Below are positions 8,623 to 17,474 of a DNA stretch of 64,000 nt, piece after piece. Source of the stretch: Acidiphilium sp. 37-60-79 (GTDB lineage: Bacteria > Pseudomonadota > Alphaproteobacteria > Acetobacterales > Acetobacteraceae); NCBI GenBank assembly GCA_002279355.1, contig NCBV01000019.1, forward strand, positions 62,001-126,000, written 5' to 3'. Both the position numbers and the translations under genes were made by a program. The first letter of the stretch is position 1. Each line of letters starts with the position of its first letter. The notes below the pieces were generated by a model. It was not told the origin of the DNA, searched no databases, and saw nothing but the letters and a program-made list of their open reading frames with translations.

Positions 8623-10067
8623 CGGGCATTGCCTATGATGCGGTGATCGGCACCATCGCCATCCCCGCCGCAGCGTCTTTGATCCTCGCAATCGTGCCAT
8701 CCTGGCGTCTTGCCGCCGCGCTCAATGTGCTGGCCAGCTTCCTCACCATCGCCGTGTCCGCCGTGCTGCTATGGCACCGGCCTGCACCCACCAAGCTGAT
8801 CCTGATCGATGATCTGAATATCGTGTTTTTGCTGCTCAACGGCTTCGTCGGCTTCACCACCAGTGTCTTTAGTGCCAGCTATATCGACCATGAGTTGCAA
8901 ATTGGTCATTTAACGCCGCGTTATTTACGCTTCTATCATGCCATGTATCAAGTAATGATGGTGGGCATGAATCTCGCGTTAATCACCAATAATCTCGGCC
9001 TGATGTGGTTCGGCGTCGAACTTGCCACCCTCTCCACCGTGATGATGGTGGGCATCTATCGCACCCCGGCCTCCATCGAAGCCTCGTGGAAATATCTCAT
9101 TCTGGGCAGTGTCGGCATTGCCCTCGCTTTGTTCGGCACCATCCTGATTTATCTCGCCGCCAAACCAATCCTCGGCACTGGCATGAGTGCTATGCAATGG
9201 ACCCGCCTGCTGCATCATGCCCCCGCCCTTGATCCGGCGCTGCTGAATGTCGGGTTCATCTTCCTGCTCATCGGCTACGGCACCAAGGCCGGGCTGGTGC
9301 CCATGCATGCCTGGCTACCCGATGCCCATGCCGAAGGCCCCACCCCCATTTCCGCCGTGCTCTCTGGCCTGCTGCTCAACGTAGCCCTTTACGCCATCCT
9401 GCGATTCAAAGTTCTCCTCGCGATGAGCCATGCCACGATTGAACCAGGGATTTTGATGATCGGCATCGGCCTATTGTCGCTGTTTTTTGCAGCGTTCATG
9501 CTTTACCGGCGCCGCGATATCAAACGGCTCTTCGCCTATTCCTCGATCGAGCATATGGGGATCATCGCCTTTGCATTCGGTATCGGCGGTCCGCTCGGCA
9601 ATATCGCGGGCTTGTTGCAAATGATGCTGCACAGCCTGACCAAATCAGCGATCTTTTTCTCGGTCGGTCATATCGCCCAAGCCAAAGGCACGCAAAAAAT
9701 CTCCGCCATCACGGGTCTCACCACCAGCCACCCGCTGCTGGGCTGGACTCTGGTAGCGGGCGTTGCCGCCATCGCTGGCCTGCCGCCCTTTGGCATTTTC
9801 ACCTCGGAATTCCTCCTCATCACCTCAACCTTTAATCGCGCGCCTCTGCTCGCCATCCTGCTCGGCCTTGGTATTCTGCTTGCCTTCGGGGCCTTGTTGC
9901 TGCGAATGACCTCGATTTGCTTTGGCGAACCCAGCGCAGGCGCGCACCCGATCACCGCCTCATCAATGCCGATTTTCCTGCATCTTGGCGTGGTGTTGTT
10001 CATCGGCCTCGCGCTGCCCGGCTTTCTGTATGCCTGGTTCGCCCATGTCGCGACATTACTCGGATGA
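8619..10067 (+). CDS. hyfF: hydrogenase-4 component F-like antiporter subunit
   Basis: A 482-residue NuoL/M/N-type proton antiporter-like subunit, of usual length. Conserved blocks are FGVELATLSTVMMVGIYRTP (about residue 131, with the key membrane Glu), GTKAGLVPMHAWLPDAHAEG (about 222, with the helix-7 Lys), RRDIKRLFAYSSIEHMG (about 296) and MMLHSLTKSAIFFSVGHIAQ (about 332). Unlike hyfB, it is intact. It is the second antiporter module of this operon. Confidence 0.94.
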   Translation: MTGIAYDAVIGTIAIPAAASLILAIVPSWRLAAALNVLASFLTIAVSAVLLWHRPAPTKLILIDDLNIVFLLLNGFVGFTTSVFSASYIDHELQIGHLTPRYLRFYHAMYQVMMVGMNLALITNNLGLMWFGVELATLSTVMMVGIYRTPASIEASWKYLILGSVGIALALFGTILIYLAAKPILGTGMSAMQWTRLLHHAPALDPALLNVGFIFLLIGYGTKAGLVPMHAWLPDAHAEGPTPISAVLSGLLLNVALYAILRFKVLLAMSHATIEPGILMIGIGLLSLFFAAFMLYRRRDIKRLFAYSSIEHMGIIAFAFGIGGPLGNIAGLLQMMLHSLTKSAIFFSVGHIAQAKGTQKISAITGLTTSHPLLGWTLVAGVAAIAGLPPFGIFTSEFLLITSTFNRAPLLAILLGLGILLAFGALLLRMTSICFGEPSAGAHPITASSMPIFLHLGVVLFIGLALPGFLYAWFAHVATLLG

Positions 10068-10074
10068 TCCGCCG

Positions 10075-11502
10075 ATGATGGTTAATTCTCGCACATGGCA
10101 AGCCGCCGCATCAGATTTGGCCACAGGCCGATCAATATTCGTCGCCCTCTGGGCCGAAGCGCAGGACGATGGCTGCATCATTCACCTCGCCGGACGCCCG
10201 CAAGGATCGGGTGAGGTGCGCCTACTCAGCCTTGCCGCCCCGGACCGGCTCTTCCCCTCAATCGCCCAGCATCACCCCGCCGCAAGCCTAATGGAGCGGG
10301 CTTTGTGCGATGTGCACGGGCTGACCGCCGAAGCCTCGCCAGACCCGCGCCCCTGGCTCGATCATAGCACGCCCTATTTGTTCAAACCGGTCACCGGGGA
10401 TGGTGTGCACCAAATTCCCGTGGGTCCGGTTCATGCCGGCATCATCGAGCCAGGGCATTTCCGCTTTTCCGTCAATGGCGAAACCATCATTCGGCTCGAA
10501 GTCCGGCTCGGCTACACCCATAAAGCCACGCTCGGCCTGATGCGCGGCCACATGATCGACCACGCCGCCCAACTCGCCGGGCGGATCTCTGGGGACTCCA
10601 CCGTTGCCTATGCCTTTGCCTTCGCGCGCGCGGTTGAGCAGGCCCTCGGCATCAAAGCGCCGCCGCGCGCGACCGCCCTGCGCGGGATCATGGCAGAGCT
10701 CGAACGGCTCGCCAATCATTTTGGTGATATCGGCGCAATCTGTAACGATGGCGGATTCCCGCTGATGAATGTTCTCACCGCCGCCCTGCGCGAGCGGGTG
10801 CTGCGCCTTGCCGCCACCTGCTTTGGTCACCGGCTGATGATGGACCGGATCATCCCCGGCGGTGTCACCACCGACCTGACGGCTGCCCATGCCAAGCTGG
10901 TGCTCACCACCCTGACCGATCTGCGCGGCCAATGGGCGCGCCTGTTCGAGCTGTATGAAAAAACCGCCTCGCTGCAAGATCGTGTGGTGACCAGCGGTTG
11001 GCTGGACCCGATGATCGCCCAACGCCTGGGCTGCGGCGGTTATGTCGGGCGTGCCTCCGGACAGGATTTCGACGCACGGCGCGATGCCTGCTACCCACCC
11101 TATGACACGCTCGCCATCACCGTGCCGCACCTCACCGCCGGTGATGTGGATGCACGCCTTCGCATTCGCATGGCCGAACTTGAGCAGAGCGTCACGGTGA
11201 TCCGCACTCTCCTCGCCACAATGCCGCCCGGCGCGCTATGCACCCCGTTGCCGGACCCCGCGAATTTAACGACCATCGAGCGAAATGACGCGCGCGTCGG
11301 TCATGCCCTGATCGAAGGATTTCGCGGCGATATTTTTGCCCATGTCCGCGTGCATCGGGGCCGGATCGAGGATGTCATGCTGCGCGATCCGTCATGGTTT
11401 TTCTGGCCAGCCCTAGAGGCGGCGATTGAGGGCAATATCGTCGCTGATTTCCCGCTCTGCAACAAATCATTCAACCCCAGCTATTCTGGCTGTGATCTGT
11501 AG
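10075..11502 (+). CDS. hyfG: NuoCD/HyfG-like large subunit lacking Ni-ligand cysteines (Ehr type)
   Basis: A 475-residue fusion of a NuoC-like N-terminus (about 1-110) and a hydrogenase-large-subunit/NuoD-like body. QIPVGPVHAGIIEPGHFRFS (about residue 104), RLEVRLGYTHKA and AELERLANHFGDIGAICND (about 205) place it in the HyfG group. The two cysteine pairs that hold NiFe in true group 4 hydrogenases (CGxC and DPCxxC in HycE) are replaced by RISGDST (Ser172, Ser175) and NPSYSGC at the C-terminus (Ser469, Gly472). A NiFe centre is therefore not expected. ATG 10075 was chosen, eight bases after hyfF. ATG 10045 is an alternative. Confidence 0.88.
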   Translation: MMVNSRTWQAAASDLATGRSIFVALWAEAQDDGCIIHLAGRPQGSGEVRLLSLAAPDRLFPSIAQHHPAASLMERALCDVHGLTAEASPDPRPWLDHSTPYLFKPVTGDGVHQIPVGPVHAGIIEPGHFRFSVNGETIIRLEVRLGYTHKATLGLMRGHMIDHAAQLAGRISGDSTVAYAFAFARAVEQALGIKAPPRATALRGIMAELERLANHFGDIGAICNDGGFPLMNVLTAALRERVLRLAATCFGHRLMMDRIIPGGVTTDLTAAHAKLVLTTLTDLRGQWARLFELYEKTASLQDRVVTSGWLDPMIAQRLGCGGYVGRASGQDFDARRDACYPPYDTLAITVPHLTAGDVDARLRIRMAELEQSVTVIRTLLATMPPGALCTPLPDPANLTTIERNDARVGHALIEGFRGDIFAHVRVHRGRIEDVMLRDPSWFFWPALEAAIEGNIVADFPLCNKSFNPSYSGCDL

Positions 11503-11507
11503 GCCGT

Positions 11508-12044
11508 ATGCGCAAAACCCTGATCGAGAATCTGTTTCGCGGCAAACTAACCGAACCACCGCCGCCGGTGGCGGATGGCGAAATCGCTGATCTGGTCAGC
11601 ACGCTCGCCCGCACCACCCAGCAGCGCCTCGGCCGCTCGCTCGCCATCCGCGCGCTCGATGCCGGGTCTTGTAATGGCTGCGAACTCGAAATGATCGCGC
11701 TCGGCAACGCCTATTACGATCTCGAACGCTTTGGTCTGAAATTCGTCGCCTCACCGCGTCACGCCGATGTGCTGATGATCACCGGCCCGATCACCATCGC
11801 CATGCGTGAGGCCCTGCGCCTGACCGATGAGGCCATGTCCGCACCCAAATTTGTCATCGCCTTGGGCGATTGCGCCTGCACCGGCGGCCTGTTTGCTAAC
11901 AGCCCCGCTTGCATCGGCGCGGCGGCGCAGGTGATCAAGGTCGATCTGCACATACCCGGCTGCCCGCCCGATCCGATCACCATCCTCAAAGCCCTGATCG
12001 GCTTCACGGACAGCCTGAAACATCCCGCCGCCGGCCGGGCCTAA
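11508..12044 (+). CDS. hyfI: NuoB/HyfI-like small subunit with 4Fe-4S motif
   Basis: A 178-residue electron-transfer subunit of the hydrogenase-4/complex I small-subunit family. The proximal cluster ligands are all present: SCNGCE (Cys55, Cys58), GDCACTGG (Cys122) and PGCPPDP (Cys152). The electron-transfer cluster is thus kept even though the partner large subunit has lost its Ni ligands. It is the last gene of the operon, and its stop abuts that of the convergent DUF2892 gene. No ferredoxin-like hyfA/hyfH and no hyp maturation genes are present nearby. Confidence 0.92.
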   Translation: MRKTLIENLFRGKLTEPPPPVADGEIADLVSTLARTTQQRLGRSLAIRALDAGSCNGCELEMIALGNAYYDLERFGLKFVASPRHADVLMITGPITIAMREALRLTDEAMSAPKFVIALGDCACTGGLFANSPACIGAAAQVIKVDLHIPGCPPDPITILKALIGFTDSLKHPAAGRA

Positions 12045-12248
12045 TCACCGAAACGCACAGCCGGGCTTTAACCCTAGGCGCTTAAAAATCATCGCCGCTG
12101 GACAAAAGCCGGTAATACCGGCCTGCAACAAATTAAGTCCTGCAAAAGCGCTCAGCAAATAAAAATACGGGCTCACCAGCCAGCCCAGCAGCAAACCGAG
12201 CAGCACAATGGCTCCGGCAAATGACAGTACAGCGTTATCGATCGTCAT
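12045..12248 (-). CDS. DUF2892 small membrane protein
   Basis: A 67-residue protein with two hydrophobic helices: AVLSFAGAIVLLGLLLGWLV, then YLLSAFAGLNLLQAGITGF followed by CPAAMIFKRLGL. This is the DUF2892 domain also found fused to rhodaneses (YgaP) and next to sulfur-responsive ArsR regulators. It lies 23 bases downstream of trxC on the same strand, so both are probably co-transcribed from the promoter shared with the SqrR-like gene. A role in handling reactive sulfur or thiosulfate is inferred from context only. Confidence 0.8.
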   Translation of the reverse strand: MTIDNAVLSFAGAIVLLGLLLGWLVSPYFYLLSAFAGLNLLQAGITGFCPAAMIFKRLGLKPGCAFR

Positions 12249-12271
12249 TGGTTTTACCTTTCACAGTTTTA

Positions 12272-12721
12272 TCAAGCTGGTGCGCCACAATGGCTTTGCA
12301 CCCAGTGCACCATCTGTTCGAGCGGCATGGCACCGGCGGTTTGGCCGATGGGTGTGCCGTTACGAAAAAGCAATAAGTTTGGAATCGAACGAACCCCGAA
12401 CCGCGCCAAAATCGCGGGCGCCGTATCGGCATTCAGCTTGATCAAGCGCATCTGCGGCTCCAGCCGCGCCGCCGCTTGCACAAAAATTGGTGCCATCGCC
12501 CGGCACGGCCCGCACCACGGCGCCCAAAGATCGGCCAGCACTGGAATCTGGTCATGCTGAAGATGGCGATCAAACCCCGCCGCATCAACCTCAGCCGGAT
12601 GCCCATCAAATAACCGAGCATGGCACGAACCGCAGCGCGGCCCAGCGGCAAGCCGTGCAATTGGCAGTCGATTGATCGACTGACAGGAGGGGCAAACCAA
12701 TGTGAGGGTTGTTTCGGTCAT
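12272..12721 (-). CDS. trxC: thioredoxin 2 with N-terminal zinc ribbon
   Basis: A 149-residue thiol-disulfide reductase. An N-terminal zinc ribbon is formed by CPSC (Cys10, Cys13) and CGSC (Cys30, Cys33). The thioredoxin fold carries the active site WAPWCGPC (about residues 66-73) and the cis-Pro loop VRSIPNLLLF. This layout is that of TrxC. It is divergent from the ArsR/SqrR-like regulator across a short region that contains an inverted repeat, and is followed by DUF2892. A thioredoxin in a persulfide-regulated unit could reduce protein persulfides. Confidence 0.93.
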   Translation of the reverse strand: MTETTLTLVCPSCQSINRLPIARLAAGPRCGSCHARLFDGHPAEVDAAGFDRHLQHDQIPVLADLWAPWCGPCRAMAPIFVQAAARLEPQMRLIKLNADTAPAILARFGVRSIPNLLLFRNGTPIGQTAGAMPLEQMVHWVQSHCGAPA

Positions 12722-12774
12722 CCTAATCCCGGCTCAGCCGGCCTTCTGTGCGGGTGCGTGGCGTCATGCTTGAC

Positions 12775-12798
12775 TATATATTCTTAAATTCGTATATA
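12775..12798. promoter_or_regulatory. AT-rich inverted repeat between trxC and the ArsR gene
   Basis: TATATATTC at 12775-12783 and its near-mirror TTCGTATATA at 12789-12798 form an AT-rich inverted repeat, with ATATA and TATAT arms at 12776-12780 and 12793-12797. It lies in the only gap between the divergent trxC and ArsR-family genes. ArsR-type repressors such as BigR and SqrR bind AT-rich dyads of this kind over promoters, so this is the probable operator for both directions. Confidence 0.55.
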
Positions 12799-12826
12799 CG
12801 CAAGTATGAAAACACGAGCGGATGCC

Positions 12827-13198
12827 ATGATGTCAAAATCAGCCGCTGCCAGCGACTTACTGAAGTCTCTGGCCAATCCGCATCGCTTGATGATCCTCTG
12901 CCAGCTATCCCAAGGTGAGCGGTCAGTGGGTGACCTCGCCGCAGCACTCGATTTGCGGGTATCCACCATGTCGCAGCATCTCGCCTTGCTCCGGCGTAGC
13001 GGGCTCGTCGCCACCCGCCGCGATGGCCAAACCATGCATTACCGTATCGATGATCCCGATGGGCAACGAATCCTGGAAACCTTGTTTGCAATCTATTGCG
13101 AGCCGTATCGTGCTCTGCCAGCGCGCCCTCATCACGATGAGGATCATGAGAGGATGTGCGCAATGACGCGAACCATCCCCGATCAGGAATTGCCATGA
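12827..13198 (+). CDS. ArsR-family regulator of the SqrR/BigR persulfide-sensor type
   Basis: A winged-helix repressor: LLKSLANPHRLMILCQLSQG, then DLRVSTMSQHLALLRRSG as the recognition region, then the DGQTMHYRIDD wing. Counting from ATG 12827 it has Cys25 (MILCQL) and Cys91 (AIYCEPY), spaced 66 residues. This matches the spacing and sequence setting of the two redox cysteines of SqrR/BigR, which form a tetrasulfide bridge with reactive sulfur. ATG 12806 is an in-frame alternative, but it lies only eight bases after the operator-like repeat. The stop overlaps the RND adaptor start (ATGA). Persulfide sensing is inferred from the cysteines and from the trxC/DUF2892 neighbours. Confidence 0.82.
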   Translation: MMSKSAAASDLLKSLANPHRLMILCQLSQGERSVGDLAAALDLRVSTMSQHLALLRRSGLVATRRDGQTMHYRIDDPDGQRILETLFAIYCEPYRALPARPHHDEDHERMCAMTRTIPDQELP

Positions 13199-14262
13199 TG
13201 CCCGCGCCGATCATTCATTCGCACCCAGCACGCTCATGGATCCTGCCCGCGGCACTGGTCTGCGCGCTGACCATCGCCACCCAATCGACCCGCGCACAGT
13301 CGGCGCCAACGCGAGCAGCGCCAATCAGCTTCACCGTCACGCGCCAAACCATGACCGAACTCGCACCCGTTTTCGGCACGATCGAGGGTGTGCGCACCTT
13401 GCCCGCGCGCGCGCGCATCGCGGGCACCGTCGCCCAGATCGATGTGCGTGACGGCGATCAAGTCACCGCCGGCCAAACCATCGCCACCATCGCCGACTCC
13501 ACCTTGCTCACCCAGCGCGCCACGCTCGATGCCCAGGTCAGAGGCGCGCGCGCCCAACTGGCCCAAGCCCAGCTCAATTTTGCCCGCGCCCAGCAGCTCG
13601 TCGGGCAAGGGGCAGTCTCGCGTGCCAGTTTCGATCAAGCCCGTTCAGCCCTTCGCGTTGCCCAAAGCGCGCTGGCGGCGGTGCTGTCCCAGCGCAACAC
13701 CATCTCCAAACAAATCGACCAAGGGGCGGTGCGCGCCCCGCATGGCGGCCTGGTGCTCCATACCCCGATCGCCGCCGGCAGCGTGCTGATGCCCGGCGAT
13801 GTCGTGGCTGAATTGGCCCAAGCGCCGTTTCGCGTGCGCCTCGCTGTGCCCGAACGCTATAGCCGCTTTCTCCATCCCGGCGCACTGATCCGGGTGAATG
13901 GCGCCGAGCTGGGTGTCGCGCGCACCCTGTTTGGCACCATCGATGAAATCAAACCCGCGATCACCGATGGCCGGTTGATCGCCTACGCCACCGTACCGGG
14001 CCTGCCAAACCGTTTCGTCGGCGTGCGGGTCGAGGTCAGCCTGCCCGCGCAGACCCACCAAGCCATCGTCATCCCGAAAAATTTCGTGCTCACTTTGTCC
14101 GGGTCCGATTATGCCGCGCTGCGCCAAGCCAACGGCACCGTGATCGATGTGCCGATCCAGCGCGGCGCCGCACGGCCAACCCCCGCCATGCCCAACGGAA
14201 TCGAAATCCTCTCTGGCTTGCATAATCACGATATAGTGGTCGCCCCACAGGCCGCGCCATGA
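13195..14262 (+). CDS. RND efflux periplasmic adaptor (membrane fusion protein)
   Basis: A 355-residue HlyD/AcrA-type adaptor linking an RND pump to the outer membrane. It starts at the ATG overlapping the ArsR stop. An N-terminal Sec signal sequence (SWILPAALVCALTIATQSTRA) ends near residue 35. Then come the lipoyl half GTVAQIDVRDGDQVTAGQTI (about 91-110), a hairpin rich in Ala and Gln (RGARAQLAQAQLNFARAQQL), the second lipoyl half GAVRAPHGGLVLH, and the beta-barrel. It is coupled to the pump gene by a four-base overlap. Control by the upstream ArsR protein is probable. Confidence 0.9.
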   Translation: MMPAPIIHSHPARSWILPAALVCALTIATQSTRAQSAPTRAAPISFTVTRQTMTELAPVFGTIEGVRTLPARARIAGTVAQIDVRDGDQVTAGQTIATIADSTLLTQRATLDAQVRGARAQLAQAQLNFARAQQLVGQGAVSRASFDQARSALRVAQSALAAVLSQRNTISKQIDQGAVRAPHGGLVLHTPIAAGSVLMPGDVVAELAQAPFRVRLAVPERYSRFLHPGALIRVNGAELGVARTLFGTIDEIKPAITDGRLIAYATVPGLPNRFVGVRVEVSLPAQTHQAIVIPKNFVLTLSGSDYAALRQANGTVIDVPIQRGAARPTPAMPNGIEILSGLHNHDIVVAPQAAP

Positions 14263-17200
14263 AGCTCGGTATTTCAGGGGCGATCACACGCAGCTTCATC
14301 CGCTCGAAACTAACGCCGCTGCTCATTATCGCGGCACTGCTATCCGGCCTCTTGGCACTCAGCTCGATCCCGCGTGAGGATGATCCGCAAATCAAAGCCC
14401 CGATCGTCGATGTCTCGATCACCGCAAACGGGCTGAAGGCGGCAAACGCCGCCGAACTCGTCACCAAGCCGCTGGAAACCATTCTAAAATCGATCCCCGG
14501 GGTCAAGCATATCTATAGCCAAACCCAGGACGATCAAATCATGGTCGGCGCTGAATTTCATATCGGCACCCCAGAACAAGACGCCGTCATCCGTGTGCGC
14601 AACCATATCCAGGCCAATATCCAAAAACTACCCATCGGAATCCCAGCCCCGCTCATCGTGGGCCATGGCATTAACGATGTCGCCACCGTGGTGATGACAC
14701 TAACCCCCAAGCCCGGTGCCGCGAAATACTATACCGAGGCGGATCTGTCGCGCATCGCCCGCAAAGTGCAAACCGCCTTAATCCGGATCCCCGATATTGG
14801 CCTCTCTTACATCGTTGGCAATATCCCCGATGAAATCAGGATTGAACCAGACCCGGCCAAACTCTCGCTCTATGGCGTGACGTTTCAACAATTAGTGGCC
14901 AGGATCACCGAGGCGAATAAGAGTTTCAATCCCGGCAATCTGTTCGCCCACGGCAAGCTCGATGCCGTTATCGTCGGCCACAGCCTGCAGCCTGGCGCCA
15001 ATATCGGTCTCTTGCAACTCACCACCCGTGCCGGCCGCCCGGTCTATGTCGATGACGTCGCAACAATCGTGACCGGCCCCGCACCCACCACGCATAAAGT
15101 GTTCATGCTCCAGCGCACCGGCAAAAATGGCTGGCGCACCACCCCCGCCGTGAGCATCGCCTTCGCCAAGCGCTCAGGCTCGAACGCGGTGGTCATCGCC
15201 CAATCAATCCGCAGTCGCCTGGCCTCGCTGCAAGGGCGATTAATCCCGCAGGATGTCGCCGTCACCATCACCCGCGATGATGGCCGCGGTGCTAACGCCA
15301 AAGTCAATGATCTGCTGCTGCATCTCGCCCTTGCAACCTTGTCGATCGTGGTGCTGATCAGCGTCGCCATCGGCTGGCGCGCCGCCGCTGTGACCGCCGT
15401 GATCATCCCCACCACGGTGCTGCTGACCATTTTCGCCTCCTGGGTGTTCGGCTTCTCAATCAACCGTGTTAGTTTGTTCGCCTTGATTTTTTCCATCGGC
15501 ATCCTGGTCGATGACGCCATCGTGGTGATCGAGAATATCTCGCGCCACTGGGACATGAACGACACCCGCACCCGCATGCAGGCGGCAATCGAAGCCGTCG
15601 CCGAGGTCGGCAACCCAACCATCATCGCCACCCTCACCGTGATCACCGCCTTGTTGCCCATGCTGTTCGTCTCGGGCTTGATGGGGCCTTATATGGCGCC
15701 GATCCCGATCAACGCCTCAACCGCCATGGTGATGTCATTTTTTATGGCCACCATCGCCGCACCATGGATGCTCCTGAAACTCGCCCCGCGCGCGGTTAAT
15801 CCCCACACAACCCATCACGATCCGCGCAACCGCTTAGGCGAACTCTATTGGCGGGTGGCCGAGCCCGTCATTCGCACCCGTCGGCGCGCACTCGCCTTCC
15901 TATTATTGGTCGGCATCGCCACCCTGGCCGCTATCTCGATGTTCTATTTCGAGTCCGTCACGGTAAAATTATTGCCCTACGGCAATAAATCCCACCTCAC
16001 CGTGGTGCTTGATCTGCCAGCCGGCGCCTCGCGTGAATCAACTGAGCGCAATCTGCTCGCCCTCGCGCAACGCGCCGCAACCCTGCGCGATGTCAAATCC
16101 GTCACGCTCTATGCCGGCACCGCTGGCCCGTTTGATTTCAACGGCCTGGTGCGCGGCTATTACGCACGGCAAAGCCCGAACCAGGGCGAATTGCACATCC
16201 TGCTCACCCCGCGCGATCAGCGTAGCGCCCTCACTAACAGTATCGCCGAGCAGTTGCGCGCGGTCCTGCGCCCGGTGGCGCTCCCGTCCGGCGCCACCAT
16301 GCAGATTGTGCAAGCACCGCCCGGCCCGCCCGTGCTCGCCCCGCTGGTCGCTGAAATCTATGGCCCCACCGCCGCCCTGCGCCGGGCTGAAGCAAAAGAG
16401 ATCAAAACCCTGTTCAGCCAAATCCCTTACATCACCGACATTCATGATTCCTGGGGTTATCGCCGTCCGCAACTCGAAATCGATGTCGATCAAAGCAAGC
16501 TCAATTTCTACGCGGTCAATCAGTCCGACGTAAACCAAACCATCGCCGACCTGCTTGGTGGCGTCAGCGTCGGCTATGCCTATCGCGGCGCGCAACATCT
16601 GCCAATGAACATCACGGTCGGTTTGCCGAACCGCGCCCGTAGCTGGAATGACCGCCTCGCCGCCACGCCAATCCAAGCCGCCTCGGTGCCCGGCGCGAAA
16701 GCAATCGTTGAACTCGGTCAGGTCGTCACCGCACGGCAAACCAACGGCTCCACAACGCTATACCGGCGCGATGGCCAATATAGCGACATGGTGGAAGCCG
16801 ACATGGCGGGCAAGTTCCAAGCGCCGATCTATGCCATTCTCGCGGTCGATCACCTGATCGCTGACCATCACTGGACCAAAAACCTGCCACGCCCGACGAT
16901 CAGCCTGTCAGACCCACCGCTTAACGCCACAACACCGACCATCCGCTGGTCCGGTGAATGGCGCATCACCTACGTCACCTTCCGCGATATGGGCGGCGCG
17001 TTCATCGTCGCGCTGCTGGGCATCTATGTCCTTGTGGTCGGCCAATTCCGCAGCTTCAAAATCCCGCTCATGATCCTAACCCCAGTGCCGCTCACCTTGA
17101 TCGGCATCATGCTCGGCCACTGGCTACTGAACGCTTATTTCACCGCCACCTCGATGATCGGCTTCATCGCGCTCGCCGGCATCATTGTGCGCAACTCGAT

Positions 17201-17474
17201 TTTGCTGGTCGATTTCATTCGCCACGGCCAAGACGGCTCCACGCCGCTCCGCCGCGTTCTGCTCGAGGCGGGTGCGATCCGCGCTAAACCGATTTTGCTC
17301 ACCGCCGTCGCCGCGATGATCGGTGCCGCCGCAATCCTTCCAGACCCGATTTTCCAAGGGCTCGGCATCTCGCTGCTGTTCGGCCTCGCCTCCTCAACCT
17401 TGCTAACCCTGCTGGTCATCCCAGCGATCTATGTCGTCCTGCGTGATGACGGCAAGCTGATCACGGAACGCTGA
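14259..17474 (+). CDS. RND-family efflux pump permease
   Basis: A 1071-residue AcrB/HAE-type proton-driven pump of the inner membrane. There is one N-terminal helix, two large periplasmic loops (about residues 45-355 and 590-900), and six-helix bundles after each. TM4 carries the double Asp of the proton relay (GILVDDAIVVIENISRHW, Asp418 and Asp419). In TM10 the Lys used by AcrB is replaced by Arg978 (GIIVRNSILLVDFI). The substrate is unknown. The company of an SqrR-like regulator suggests a link with reactive sulfur or other thiol stress. No outer-membrane TolC-type gene is adjacent. The 3' end overlaps the convergent Crp-family gene by 14 bases. Confidence 0.93.
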   Translation: MKLGISGAITRSFIRSKLTPLLIIAALLSGLLALSSIPREDDPQIKAPIVDVSITANGLKAANAAELVTKPLETILKSIPGVKHIYSQTQDDQIMVGAEFHIGTPEQDAVIRVRNHIQANIQKLPIGIPAPLIVGHGINDVATVVMTLTPKPGAAKYYTEADLSRIARKVQTALIRIPDIGLSYIVGNIPDEIRIEPDPAKLSLYGVTFQQLVARITEANKSFNPGNLFAHGKLDAVIVGHSLQPGANIGLLQLTTRAGRPVYVDDVATIVTGPAPTTHKVFMLQRTGKNGWRTTPAVSIAFAKRSGSNAVVIAQSIRSRLASLQGRLIPQDVAVTITRDDGRGANAKVNDLLLHLALATLSIVVLISVAIGWRAAAVTAVIIPTTVLLTIFASWVFGFSINRVSLFALIFSIGILVDDAIVVIENISRHWDMNDTRTRMQAAIEAVAEVGNPTIIATLTVITALLPMLFVSGLMGPYMAPIPINASTAMVMSFFMATIAAPWMLLKLAPRAVNPHTTHHDPRNRLGELYWRVAEPVIRTRRRALAFLLLVGIATLAAISMFYFESVTVKLLPYGNKSHLTVVLDLPAGASRESTERNLLALAQRAATLRDVKSVTLYAGTAGPFDFNGLVRGYYARQSPNQGELHILLTPRDQRSALTNSIAEQLRAVLRPVALPSGATMQIVQAPPGPPVLAPLVAEIYGPTAALRRAEAKEIKTLFSQIPYITDIHDSWGYRRPQLEIDVDQSKLNFYAVNQSDVNQTIADLLGGVSVGYAYRGAQHLPMNITVGLPNRARSWNDRLAATPIQAASVPGAKAIVELGQVVTARQTNGSTTLYRRDGQYSDMVEADMAGKFQAPIYAILAVDHLIADHHWTKNLPRPTISLSDPPLNATTPTIRWSGEWRITYVTFRDMGGAFIVALLGIYVLVVGQFRSFKIPLMILTPVPLTLIGIMLGHWLLNAYFTATSMIGFIALAGIIVRNSILLVDFIRHGQDGSTPLRRVLLEAGAIRAKPILLTAVAAMIGAAAILPDPIFQGLGISLLFGLASSTLLTLLVIPAIYVVLRDDGKLITER

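Noticed and set aside
10288-11130. Long open frame opposite hyfG
   Set aside because: GC-rich antisense shadow with low-complexity His/Gly/Gln content; the + strand gene is clear.
10075-11502. Calling the operon a functional NiFe hydrogenase (Hyf/Hyc)
   Set aside because: The Ni-ligand cysteine pairs are replaced by Ser and Gly, and no maturation genes are present; the Ehr interpretation is preferred.
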